This document shows positions 40,025-47,709 of a stretch of DNA of 64,000 nucleotides, piece after piece. The first letter of the stretch is position 1; each line of letters starts with the position of its first letter. Both the position numbers and the translations under genes were made by a program. The notes under the pieces were generated by a model. The model searched no databases. It was not told the DNA's origin and saw nothing but the letters and a program-made list of their open reading frames with translations. Source of the stretch: an uncultured bacterium (lineage in GTDB: Bacteria > Verrucomicrobiota > Kiritimatiellia > RFP12 > UBA1067); assembly GCA_902761035.1 (NCBI GenBank), contig CACWIW010000001.1:1-64000 (forward strand), written 5' to 3'.

Positions 40025-41137
40025 TTATGTGTAGCGAGTCCTTTGGCGTCTGCAACGACGCAGGGCGAGAGAGGCTAGGCCGATCAAGAGCAACATGCCA
40101 GATGATGGCTCCGGGGCTTGCATACGCTTGTTTTTAGCAAGCTTGATAGCCTGTGGCCGCTCACGCATGATTGTGCCAGAGACGTGTATAGGTTTTCGCG
40201 GAGCTTCAGACTCTGACAGGCCCATAGCCCGTGCGGCTTCTGTGTTGATATCGATAAGCTCGTATTTGCCAAGGCCAACCCATTGACCATAGAGGTGGTT
40301 ACTCGTGAACACTTCTCCATCTTTCTCTTTTGTCCTGGTGCGGAAGACATCAAGGTAAGGTAGTGCGTGGCCAAGGCCAAAGAACGTTCCCCACTCCATC
40401 GGTTCGGCATTCTTCGTTCGGTAGTTGAGTGAGTATGGCGCGAGATAGCCGCGCGAGGTCAGTAACGTAAGGTATTGTTCAAGATCGTGCTTTGGCATCT
40501 TCCGCAGTTTGCAAACCCTTTCTGGCGAGAAGAAGAACAGGCGACCGCCGGTCTTGCGCAAATTGGCAATGTCCTTCATCGCTTGCGGGTACGCCCAGTA
40601 AGCCGGAGAAGATGCTATTAGCAAGTCGGCCATTTCGGACATCCTTTCGTAATCCTCATTTGACATGGCATCGTCTATCAGGACAGGATAGATTCGGTGT
40701 GCGTTCAACCATACGTTGCTTTCGATATATATTTGAGTTACGCTGCCGTCCTTGGGGAAATAGCTCGCGATAAGTTTGTTGGCGCACCGTGCGTTCATTA
40801 CTGCATTCGAGAAGTCCATTCTCTTCCACGCTTGAAAGGCATTATAGGCAAGGAAGTCGAGTTCGAATGAGTTCAGAAGTTGCGGAATCGGCTTCGCCGG
40901 CTTGCTTTCACAACTTTCGACGACATCCGTGACAGTTGTTTTGCCCATGACAGCGGTTATGGTCTTCTCGATGTCTTGCGCCAAATTTACTCCATGCAGT
41001 ACTTTGTCGTTGTTGCCATCAGAGTTCGATGAATTTCCGAGTGACGAATTGCTACATACTACACCAATAATGAGACCTGCGATGGTGACTGCTAGAGTTG
41101 TTAACGACACCCAATTACCGAATAGGCGATGTCCCAC
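40025..41137 (-). CDS. PEP-CTERM protein with N-terminal membrane anchor
   Basis: 370 residues. An N-terminal hydrophobic helix (WVSLTTLAVTIAGLIIGVVC, residues 9-28) acts as signal anchor or long signal peptide. The C-terminus APEPSSGMLLLIGLASLALR plus RCRRQRTRYT is a PEP-CTERM signal. The body is alpha/beta with no repeats (ELDFLAYNAFQAWKRMDFSN, DLLIASSPAYWAYPQAMKDI) and does not resemble the module PEP-CTERM proteins. It follows the alpha/beta hydrolase gene by 88 bp. Function unknown; envelope location likely. Confidence 0.65.
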   Translation of the reverse strand: MGHRLFGNWVSLTTLAVTIAGLIIGVVCSNSSLGNSSNSDGNNDKVLHGVNLAQDIEKTITAVMGKTTVTDVVESCESKPAKPIPQLLNSFELDFLAYNAFQAWKRMDFSNAVMNARCANKLIASYFPKDGSVTQIYIESNVWLNAHRIYPVLIDDAMSNEDYERMSEMADLLIASSPAYWAYPQAMKDIANLRKTGGRLFFFSPERVCKLRKMPKHDLEQYLTLLTSRGYLAPYSLNYRTKNAEPMEWGTFFGLGHALPYLDVFRTRTKEKDGEVFTSNHLYGQWVGLGKYELIDINTEAARAMGLSESEAPRKPIHVSGTIMRERPQAIKLAKNKRMQAPEPSSGMLLLIGLASLALRRCRRQRTRYT

Positions 41138-41225
41138 TATGTTGAGGGTTATAGTCTTAATGCAAGTCTAGACGCCGTTCCGCTCTGGCTTTTTATGACT
41201 GCGGATTTTCTATGTCGTTTTCTAC

Positions 41226-42095
41226 TCATTTCACCGACTCTGCAAACATGGCATTACGAATAATTGCGGCCACCTCGTTTTGTGTCCAGTAACTAGTGTG
41301 TGCATCAATGAATGAACTTCCAGATTCAACGGAAATGTTCTCGACATCATGGAACATAGTGTCGGGCAACTCACCCTTCAAAGCAACTGGATCCCCTTTG
41401 TCGTATATGTTAATCCATTTAATTCCGGGCAAAGATAACGTAGTGGGATCTGCTGGCCCAACCTCGCCTTCTTCTGCCAAACGGACGTTCGTAACCCATT
41501 TCAGGGGCGAGCCCATTGTTATCAACGTCTTAATATTGAGAGGGGAATTGGCCTTCAGATTTTCTCTGGCGACGTCATAGGCGATCACCGAACCAAGACT
41601 GTGGCCTATTAGCACCACGCCATCGGTTTTCTCCATCGCCTCTTTGATTTTGTCCGTTACGACTTTTCTGATTTTCGTACCTAGTGGCTCGCCGAGGTAC
41701 AGCGGCAGATCGAGACTAAGGTCAAGGAGCCTAGTAGCGGTGTCATGTATGATAATGCGAGACATCTGGCCGAGCATATAACCAAGGCGTGGCCAGAGCC
41801 TCTGCCACCAATGTGTTGCCTCTGCCAATTTCGAGTCGCGCCAATAGCTTGTCCTGTCATACAAATCCATCACTTGCAGAACGACATCCTGTATCTTGTC
41901 ATCGGCGGCGTTAGTGACGTGTTCCCAAACGGCCTCTTTCCAGAACCTCTCTCGTTCCGCTTGTGACTCCACGGGATAAACCAACTTCGACAAAGGCGTT
42001 GAGAACCCTTGTTGTTGTGAACCTCGGTTTGCGCAAATGCCGTGTACAACTACGGCGGCATATTGAGGTCGCTTGATGTTTTCGGCATCGCCCAT
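41226..42095 (-). CDS. Alpha/beta hydrolase, lipase-like
   Basis: 289 residues. AAVVVHGICAN at the oxyanion-hole strand, nucleophile elbow VLIGHSLGSVIAYD (Ser ~169), MGSPLKWVTN, IYDKGDPVAL (acid Asp) and FIDAHTSYW (His) complete a lipase/esterase-type triad. No signal peptide, so it acts in the cytoplasm. Starts 2 bp after the stop of the 42098 gene; the two are very likely co-transcribed with the XRE-ImmA/PIN pair upstream. Substrate unknown; a phospholipid or acylated target would be usual for this fold. Confidence 0.75.
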   Translation of the reverse strand: MGDAENIKRPQYAAVVVHGICANRGSQQQGFSTPLSKLVYPVESQAERERFWKEAVWEHVTNAADDKIQDVVLQVMDLYDRTSYWRDSKLAEATHWWQRLWPRLGYMLGQMSRIIIHDTATRLLDLSLDLPLYLGEPLGTKIRKVVTDKIKEAMEKTDGVVLIGHSLGSVIAYDVARENLKANSPLNIKTLITMGSPLKWVTNVRLAEEGEVGPADPTTLSLPGIKWINIYDKGDPVALKGELPDTMFHDVENISVESGSSFIDAHTSYWTQNEVAAIIRNAMFAESVK

Positions 42096-42097
42096 GC

Positions 42098-43183
42098 CTA
42101 CTCCTCTCCTATGGTGAGCCGTCTTTCAGGTACAACTGTGGCGACATACTTGAAAACGGTTTTCGTCTTACGCTTGATACCATTTGCACGGAGTCTGTTC
42201 TCCACCATGAAAGCGGACGGCATAATAGAGCACTGGTCGGGGCTTACGCCTTTGACGAACATTAACTCCCTGACGGCATCTTGGGGAATCTGATCGCGAA
42301 TCAACTGTTTGTCCGAAGGGAAATATAGGTCTAACGTGTTATCGATCACCTCATCAAGAGTGTAGAAGGGAATCGGAAGTTCTTCAAGCCCCGTCAGTTT
42401 CTCGTCATCGGCGAGTCCAAGCAAATCTCTCCAGTTGCGTGCGTAATCTGTAGCCCATCCTTTGGTGGCAAGTGTTGTGCTTGAAAGAGGGAAACATACG
42501 GCGAGAGAGAACACAAGCGTTGACCATTGGACGCAGTTCAGTTTGAAGTCGAACAAGGTTGACCGATCATCAGGAGAGTGTTTAATGCATTCCGTTCCGA
42601 TTTCGGCTAGCGCCTCGACCGTGGTGAAGTCAACGGGATCGGTATCCATTTCTTTGCACGGGAAAATGACAGGTTGCACAATCCTTTTCCACCTCTTCAC
42701 CTCCGCCTTGAGTGCGGTTTCCTTTTTGGGGGGTATTTCGTAATTGGCCAACGAGGCGCGGTAAATGCCAAGGGCGGCGTTGTCGTAATCCTCGTAAATT
42801 GGTCTGTCGCGTGGCACTCTCGGACCCGTTTCATTGAATATTGACGTTTGCATGGGGCAACCGCGATTACCCGCATAACCAAGCTCAGTGTGAGACACGC
42901 GGCCTTTGAGAATCCCCAAGGCTATTTCCGGTGTCATTGCACATGGCCATGTAATGTGCATTGGTTCCCTAATGTACCCAATCAAATCGCCATCCTGCAC
43001 GAGATTGACAAGCTCGGCGTTACTCGCGTCATTTGGCATGAGTCGTGCAATATTGCGTCCGTCGTCTGTCGCCCCTACAGCGTCTGGAACACGATACGAC
43101 ACCCCATTCACCGTTATGGACGAATACAGAAAGGAATCCTGTTTCATTCTGTATGGCCCGATGTAGTCTATTTGATCTTTCAT
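42098..43183 (-). CDS. Hypothetical protein with NC motif, possible Cys hydrolase
   Basis: 361 residues; RBS GAAAGGAAAAAGC. The N-terminal part (DSFLYSSITVNGVSYRVPDA, NLVQDGDLIGYIREPMHITW) and the line FDFKLNCVQWSTLVFSLAVC could be a papain-like or NlpC/LRAT-type Asn-Cys site, with GDLIGYIREPMHITW supplying a His; this is speculative. The C-terminus carries RRLTIGEE. No signal peptide. It lies 29 bp after the PIN gene and 2 bp before the hydrolase gene. I do not recognise the family. Confidence 0.55.
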   Translation of the reverse strand: MKDQIDYIGPYRMKQDSFLYSSITVNGVSYRVPDAVGATDDGRNIARLMPNDASNAELVNLVQDGDLIGYIREPMHITWPCAMTPEIALGILKGRVSHTELGYAGNRGCPMQTSIFNETGPRVPRDRPIYEDYDNAALGIYRASLANYEIPPKKETALKAEVKRWKRIVQPVIFPCKEMDTDPVDFTTVEALAEIGTECIKHSPDDRSTLFDFKLNCVQWSTLVFSLAVCFPLSSTTLATKGWATDYARNWRDLLGLADDEKLTGLEELPIPFYTLDEVIDNTLDLYFPSDKQLIRDQIPQDAVRELMFVKGVSPDQCSIMPSAFMVENRLRANGIKRKTKTVFKYVATVVPERRLTIGEE

Positions 43184-43212
43184 TGCTTTTTCCTTTCACG
43201 TTTCGGATGATT

Positions 43213-43734
43213 TCACATCCCCAAGAGACCACGCAGCCGCTCGGTGATGCCTGAAAGATACGGATTCGTCTCCTCCACGCGCGCGGCGACGGCGACGAGA
43301 TCGGCGGCGGACATGAAGTCGCGCTCGACGAGTCGGCGCAGCGCCTCGAACTCCCACAAGACGCGGACGCCGTTCGCGTCGCAGTTCTCGCGAAGGCGCT
43401 TGTCATTCGACCACACGGTGTAGCCGTTGTCTTTGGCCATGAGGAGAAGCGAGCGGTCGGGATATGACAGCCGCTTGTCGTGGTACGCGGTGACGCGCTC
43501 CATGAGCGCGATCTCCACGGGGAGAATCGTGATTCCGAGGTCGGCGATCTGGCTTTCGGTGATGACGGCGCTCACCTCGTCATAGACGATGCGCGGCAGA
43601 TATACGGCGGCGAGGTCGTGTCGGATGAGGTCGCCGACAAGCCCCAGCGCGTTCGCGCTGAGCAGGTCGATGAGGACGTTCGCGTCCGCAAGGAGGATTT
43701 CGAGCCTCCCGCTGTCGGGCGGGGCGGCGCTCAT
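43213..43734 (-). CDS. PIN-domain protein (putative toxin) paired with XRE-ImmA
   Basis: 173 residues from ATG 43734, overlapping the previous stop by ATGA. PIN markers: LLADANVLIDLLSA (first Asp), YLPRIVYDEVSAV (Glu), RLSYPDRSLLLMAKDNGYTV (Asp) and WSNDKRLRENCDANGV (last Asp). A cytoplasmic Mg-dependent RNase of toxin type is expected. The partner upstream combines XRE and COG2856 (ImmA/IrrE) domains, a combination known from predicted toxin-antitoxin pairs. Longer in-frame extension only shadows that gene. Confidence 0.78.
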   Translation of the reverse strand: MSAAPPDSGRLEILLADANVLIDLLSANALGLVGDLIRHDLAAVYLPRIVYDEVSAVITESQIADLGITILPVEIALMERVTAYHDKRLSYPDRSLLLMAKDNGYTVWSNDKRLRENCDANGVRVLWEFEALRRLVERDFMSAADLVAVAARVEETNPYLSGITERLRGLLGM

Positions 43735-44861
43735 TCGGCGGCCTCCCTCGCCCACTCGTTGACGAGCGTTCGCGTTTCGAGGAGCGATTTGCCGATGAGT
43801 TCGGCGAGACGCGGCATCGTGATGTCGCCCGCGACGAACGCCTTGCGGGCGAGGCGGACGAAGCGGGCGGACTCGATGCGGAAGTCCGCCGGACACGCCT
43901 CCTCGTGTGCGGGGAGCGTGCGGCCGAAACGGCGGATGTAGTTCTCCTTGAACCAGTTGCGATACGGCGGCACGGTCTTTTTGCCGGAGGTCGCTCGGTA
44001 GCGTTCCTCCAGGCAGTAGATGACGGTTAGGTAGCTCACGGTGAAGATGCGCTTCACTGCGAGAATGCGGTCGAACCATAGACGCCCTTCGGTGTTGTCC
44101 CATGCGGAGTTGAACTCCGCCGTGGGAATCAGCATCCCGGCGGCAAAGGCGTTTGCCTCCTTCTCGCGTCGCTTCCTCGCCTCTGGGGAATCGTCTGCGT
44201 CACCCTCCTGGTGGTGCATCAGCAGATGGCCGGTCTCGTGGCAAAGCGTGAAGAGCTGGCGTTCGCCGGGGACGGCCTCGCCGTTGTTGACCGCGATCCC
44301 GCACGAGCCGTTGGGGAGCTTCAGTGAGAAGCCGAATTCGCTGGAAAGAGAAAACGCGAAGGACAGGAACTTGACGCCGTTCGCCTCCAGCGCCTCGCCG
44401 AAGCGGCGGACATTGTCGTACCCTTGCCGAAACAGACAGTTGCGGACTTCAGTTCCGAATGTACGGGCCTCTTCAACCGAGGCGACGTGCTTTTGCATGG
44501 AGAGGAGTTCGGAACTTTCGATCTTCTCGCCAGTGAAAGATTCAAGTTCCGCATAGTCTTCGAACTTCCTTTCCGCATCGAGGATCATCTGGTCGAGGCT
44601 GGCGCGTTCCTGTTGTGAATAGACCTTCTTATGGCGGAAGAGCGGTGCGGACTGGCGGTCGGGGCTCTCCAGCAAGGCGGCGGGGGTAATGCCGAATATG
44701 CGGGACAGGCGGTAGAACACGTCGTCGGTTATCGTCGCCTTGCCGTTCTCATACTTGCTGAAGGTAATGCGGCTCACGCCGATACGATCAGCCATCTGGC
44801 CTTGGTCAAGGCCGAGAATCTGCCTTCTGCGGCGGATATTTCTGGCAAGTATGTCTTTCAT
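43731..44861 (-). CDS. XRE helix-turn-helix / ImmA-IrrE metallopeptidase regulator
   Basis: 376 residues. N-terminal XRE helix-turn-helix (residues ~5-60, RRRQILGLDQGQMADRIGVS and SRITFSKYENGKATITDD). The ImmA/IrrE (COG2856) peptidase domain has HETGH at 208-212 and the third ligand region KEANAFAAGMLIP (Glu235). Family members cleave repressors or antitoxins in the cytoplasm. It precedes and overlaps the PIN gene and probably autoregulates the operon. Promoter TTGCGA-N17-TATAAT at 44894-44922. Confidence 0.85.
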   Translation of the reverse strand: MKDILARNIRRRRQILGLDQGQMADRIGVSRITFSKYENGKATITDDVFYRLSRIFGITPAALLESPDRQSAPLFRHKKVYSQQERASLDQMILDAERKFEDYAELESFTGEKIESSELLSMQKHVASVEEARTFGTEVRNCLFRQGYDNVRRFGEALEANGVKFLSFAFSLSSEFGFSLKLPNGSCGIAVNNGEAVPGERQLFTLCHETGHLLMHHQEGDADDSPEARKRREKEANAFAAGMLIPTAEFNSAWDNTEGRLWFDRILAVKRIFTVSYLTVIYCLEERYRATSGKKTVPPYRNWFKENYIRRFGRTLPAHEEACPADFRIESARFVRLARKAFVAGDITMPRLAELIGKSLLETRTLVNEWAREAAE

Positions 44862-44893
44862 TTTGTAAAGTCCTTTTTCTCTGATGTGGGTGT

Positions 44894-44922
44894 ATTATAC
44901 ATAAAACCCATGACATTCGCAA
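44894..44922 (-). promoter_or_regulatory. Promoter of the XRE-ImmA operon
   Basis: -35 TTGCGA (44917-44922), 17-bp spacer, -10 TATAAT (44894-44899), about 30 bp before the start codon. Confidence 0.7.
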
Positions 44923-45007
44923 GTGGTATTTTGAAATATTTTTATCAATTCAAAATGTGCTTTACAAATAATTAAAAAATAATAGCGATTTCTTTTTGTG
45001 CGTCAGT

Positions 45008-45059
45008 GTGGCAAAACTGGTCAGCAACTGTTTTGACTGGTCAGCAACTGTTTTGCCAC
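45008..45059. repeat. Nested direct and inverted repeat
   Basis: Two tandem copies of ACTGGTCAGCAACTGTTTTG (45016-45055), framed by GTGGCAAAAC and GTTTTGCCAC (45008-45017 and 45050-45059). It lies ~90 bp upstream of the XRE-ImmA promoter and might bind its regulator. Confidence 0.6.
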
Positions 45060-45113
45060 TTCTCAAACGGCGCAAAGGTGGTTCGTAGTTAGTGGTTGGT
45101 GGTTCGTGATTCG

Positions 45114-45342
45114 TGGTTGGTGGCAAATGGGCGCGGGCGAGTTAGCCCGCGCGCATAAGCAAGTTGTTTTCAAATGGTTGTTTCCATTCAAAAAGCGGCA
45201 GTGGGCGCAATTGGGACGCCGCCAAGCGCTTTGGGATTTGGAAACAACCATGACAACTTTCAACAACAACTTTATCCTTCGGGCACACCTTGAACAGTCC
45301 GATGGCAAAACTTGTGGTTGGTGGCAAATGGGCGCGGGCGAG
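45114..45342. repeat. MITE-like element with flanking direct repeats
   Basis: TTGGTGGCAAATGGGCGCGG occurs at 45118 and again near 45318. Between them an inverted repeat, ATGGTTGTTTCC (45174-45185) / GGAAACAACCAT (45240-45251), extends with AAGTTGT / ACAACTT (45161-45259). No coding capacity. The stretch 44923-45350 has no gene. Confidence 0.55.
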
Positions 45343-45350
45343 TATGAAGT

Positions 45351-45974
45351 TTACCATTCCTGCGGTTTGTGGAATATGCCGTGTGCGTCTGAAAGCTCAT
45401 CGGGGAATTGACTTGCGGCAAGATCAGATTCACGAATCCGCTTGTAGAACGACGCGGCATCGCGTAGAGCCCTACAGTCGACTTTCTGCGGATTCACCAC
45501 GCCTACGGTCTTTGAGAAATCGGCGCGAATCATCTCCACGGGAGTTTTCAAGTCGGAATCGCCAGACACGAGAACGGCGCAATCGTATTTGTTTTTGAAT
45601 GCATCAAGCAACATGTGTGCGGCTATGTTGACATCAGAGCCTTTTTCCTCGGTCTTTATTACGCGAACAAACGGGTTTTGTCCGGGTTGTGGGCTGGCGA
45701 GGCGCATCGTTATCTCATGCGAGAGGTATCGTCCGTAGATGCATTGGGCGTTCAAGGTTGCAAGGGCGCGCAAATAGATGTTCTGGCGGATCGGCTGGCC
45801 TACGTTTCCGGGGCGAGGGAATACACGAGCAGTGAAATACTTGATTCCGATTATGTCATTGCGCGGCGAGAGTATCTTCCGCAACAGCGCGCTGACATCA
45901 AGCCACTTGTACGGGGTGCCTTTCAGCGCTCCGTAAAAGAGATTAAAGCCATCGACATATACTATCGTTTTCAT
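45351..45974 (-). CDS. NYN-domain protein (LabA-like), copy 2
   Basis: 207 residues. MKTIVYVDGFNLFYGALKGT (Asp8), EKGSDVNIAAHMLLDAFKN and VLVSGDSDLKTPVEMI are the NYN/PIN-like acidic positions. C-terminus ASQFPDELSDAHGIFHKPQE. It is the intact paralogue of the frameshifted gene at 35785-36439; both share KGTPYKWLD and GIKYFTA. Probably a small Mg-dependent RNase in the cytoplasm; substrate unknown. Driven by hairpin-leader unit E. Confidence 0.78.
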   Translation of the reverse strand: MKTIVYVDGFNLFYGALKGTPYKWLDVSALLRKILSPRNDIIGIKYFTARVFPRPGNVGQPIRQNIYLRALATLNAQCIYGRYLSHEITMRLASPQPGQNPFVRVIKTEEKGSDVNIAAHMLLDAFKNKYDCAVLVSGDSDLKTPVEMIRADFSKTVGVVNPQKVDCRALRDAASFYKRIRESDLAASQFPDELSDAHGIFHKPQEW

Positions 45975-45996
45975 TTGAGCCCTTCATAAAAAGCGA

Positions 45997-46091
45997 GGGC
46001 CGTTCCCTGCGGAGCGGCCCTGCACCCGTTCGCCGAAGCTATCCGGGGGTTAGACGGGGAACAGTGTAACAAATCCCTGAGAGTGGCGCAA
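45997..46091 (-). promoter_or_regulatory. Hairpin-leader promoter unit E (NYN gene 2)
   Basis: -35 TTGCGC (46086-46091), 17-bp spacer, -10 TACACT (46063-46068). Hairpin GGGCCG / CGGCCC (45997-46020), then TCGCTTTTTAT and the gene start at 45974. Upstream on the minus strand lies a C8-A8-CTTTTCAAT tract. Confidence 0.72.
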
Positions 46092-46129
46092 GGGGTAAAA
46101 TAAAATAAAAATTATTGAAAAGTTTTTTT

Positions 46130-46430
46130 TGGGGGGGCGGTGGGGGCGGTGGGGGCGGCTCGCCGGGACGGCTCGCCCCACCGAGGCCGCGACGGAGCGC
46201 GTGGAAATGTTGCCAATGTGGAAATGTTGCCAGTTCCAATGTTGCCAATGGCCAATGGGGCGGGCGTGGGACGTGCGAAGCAGTTCCCTTTCCCGTGTGT
46301 GGGACGGGCGCGGCTCGCCGGGACGGCTCGCCCCACCGACGGAGCGCGGCCCTCCCATGTTGGGGGCGCGGCTCGCCGGGACGGCTCGCCCCACCTGGGG
46401 CGGTGGATGGTGCAGTCTTTGGCATAGTCC
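46130..46430. repeat. Cluster of dispersed repeats
   Basis: Three copies of the CGGCTCGCC-GGGA-CGGCTCGCC element (46157, 46310, 46366), one AATGTTGCC repeat (46200-46262) and two CGGAGCGCGG/CCCTCCCATG pieces. Open frames here are GC-driven and not genes. Confidence 0.75.
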
Positions 46431-46466
46431 TTGGCGTGTGCAAAGGGCGCAAAGAGGGATGGGGAT

Positions 46467-47157
46467 TCAGATTTCCTTTGCCATGATTTTTCTTAAGACG
46501 TTACGCTTGAAGTCACGCGGTCCGCCAAAGAAACGCATTTCTGACTTGCTGAACGAAATCCCCATTTGTAGTTTAGTCTCAAGAAGTTTCAACGTGCAGA
46601 CAAGGTCGGCAATCTGAAACAGTTTGTATCTGCGAGGTTCCACCGCCTCTGCGAATTCAACTGGGACAACTTTCCAGCCAGCGAAAAAAATCGTGAAGGA
46701 GGTTTGTTATCGGCTTTTGTCCGCAATCATAGTACACCTTGACCGAATCGAAAGTTGCGAACATATCCTTCCGTACCGACACAAAGGCGTCCAGCTGCCC
46801 GTACAGGCGAGAAACGACTTGCTCTGGACTGTTTGCGTACTTTTTGTCTACGACGATGCAATGGTATCTGAATTCTATGCGCCTTGCAAATCCAAGCATC
46901 CTTGTGAATATCTTGCGGCGAAGATCCCACGTCAGGAACTCGAACTGATCGTTTGCCTGGATGACTGGACCAGCATGAAAACAGAGGTTGGCGATGCCAA
47001 TACTTGCCATGTCGCTATCTAGAGCCTCGGCAAATGCATTGACATCAAATGACTGGTCATGGCAGAGGAGTGTAAGTATGTAGAAACGAGAACGGGCAGC
47101 CGGTTCCGTCAGGATGCCCGATTCGTCCACAAATATGCTTAACCTACGATTGCTCAT
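46467..47157 (-). pseudogene. DUF3800 family protein, copy 2, with a frameshift at a homopolymer
   Basis: The first frame encodes 166 residues (MSNRRLSIFVDESGILTEPA... to DFFRWLESCPS). At a run of seven T on the minus strand (46684-46690) the +1 frame continues IFFAGWKVVPVEFAEAVEPR, then YKLFQIADLVCTLKLLETKL and SKSEMRFFGG, and stops at 46467. This second part aligns with the C-terminus of copy 1 (RIFQMADYVCTMNRLAFKL, SKSETRFFGN). So the gene is whole except for one shift. It may be a pseudogene, a slippage-dependent gene or an assembly error. Driven by hairpin-leader unit F. Confidence 0.7.
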
Positions 47158-47179
47158 TGAATCTACCTATACAAAAGCA

Positions 47180-47291
47180 GCGGGAATTGCTTCCCGCCAC
47201 TTAAGGCGAAGGACATCCTCCGCATCACGAAGACCCCGATCAGAAAATCGACGTCGGCAAGCAGTATATCAAATCATCGGAGTGTGCGCAA
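47180..47291 (-). promoter_or_regulatory. Hairpin-leader promoter unit F (DUF3800 copy 2)
   Basis: -35 TTGCGC (47286-47291), 17-bp spacer, -10 TATACT (47263-47268). Hairpin GCGGGAA-gcaa-TTCCCGC (47180-47197), then TGCTTTTGTAT and the start codon at 47157. The hairpin arms resemble those of unit C. Confidence 0.75.
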
Positions 47292-47341
47292 GGACACGCG
47301 CGAAAAAGTTTTTTTGGGTGGGGGCGGTGGGCGCGGTGGGG

Positions 47342-47590
47342 GGCGGCTCGCCGGGACGGCTCGCCCCACCGAGGCCGCGACGGAGCGTGTGAAAATGTTG
47401 CCAATGTGGAAATGTTGCCAATGTGGAAATGTTGCCAGTTCCAATGTTGCCAATGGCCAATGGGGCGGGCGCGGAGGCCCGCTGGGGATTTGCGGGCGTG
47501 GAAGCCCGCCACCCCGAATGAGGGCGGCCGCGGCTCGCCGGGACGGCTCGCCCCACCGAGGCCGCGACGGAGCGCGGCCCTCCCAGATTA
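47342..47590. repeat. Cluster of dispersed repeats
   Basis: Two CGGCTCGCC elements (47342 and 47528), an AATGTTGCC repeat (47392-47464), and GCGGAGGCCCGCTGGGGA plus GCGTGGAAGCCCGCCACCCC (47468-47516), the same order as at 35.7 kb. Confidence 0.75.
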
Positions 47591-47709
47591 ATTTTGTAAA
47601 AACCATATTGAAATCCACCACAGGATTTTGTAAACTTTTCGCAAAACAATCGGCAATGAAAGACCTCAATTTCATCAAATAAACGAAGAGATAGGAAGGA
47701 GAATTCGAC

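Noticed and set aside
46039-46486. Several ORFs of 95-162 codons on both strands
   Set aside because: They consist of translated dispersed repeats (GRAVPASRAP and similar), lack ribosome sites and overlap each other.
35785-47157. Straight type III toxin-antitoxin (ToxIN) assignment for the hairpin-leader units
   Set aside because: No tandem antitoxin RNA repeats precede the hairpins and NYN/DUF3800 are not ToxN-like; only the promoter-terminator-gene order is shared.
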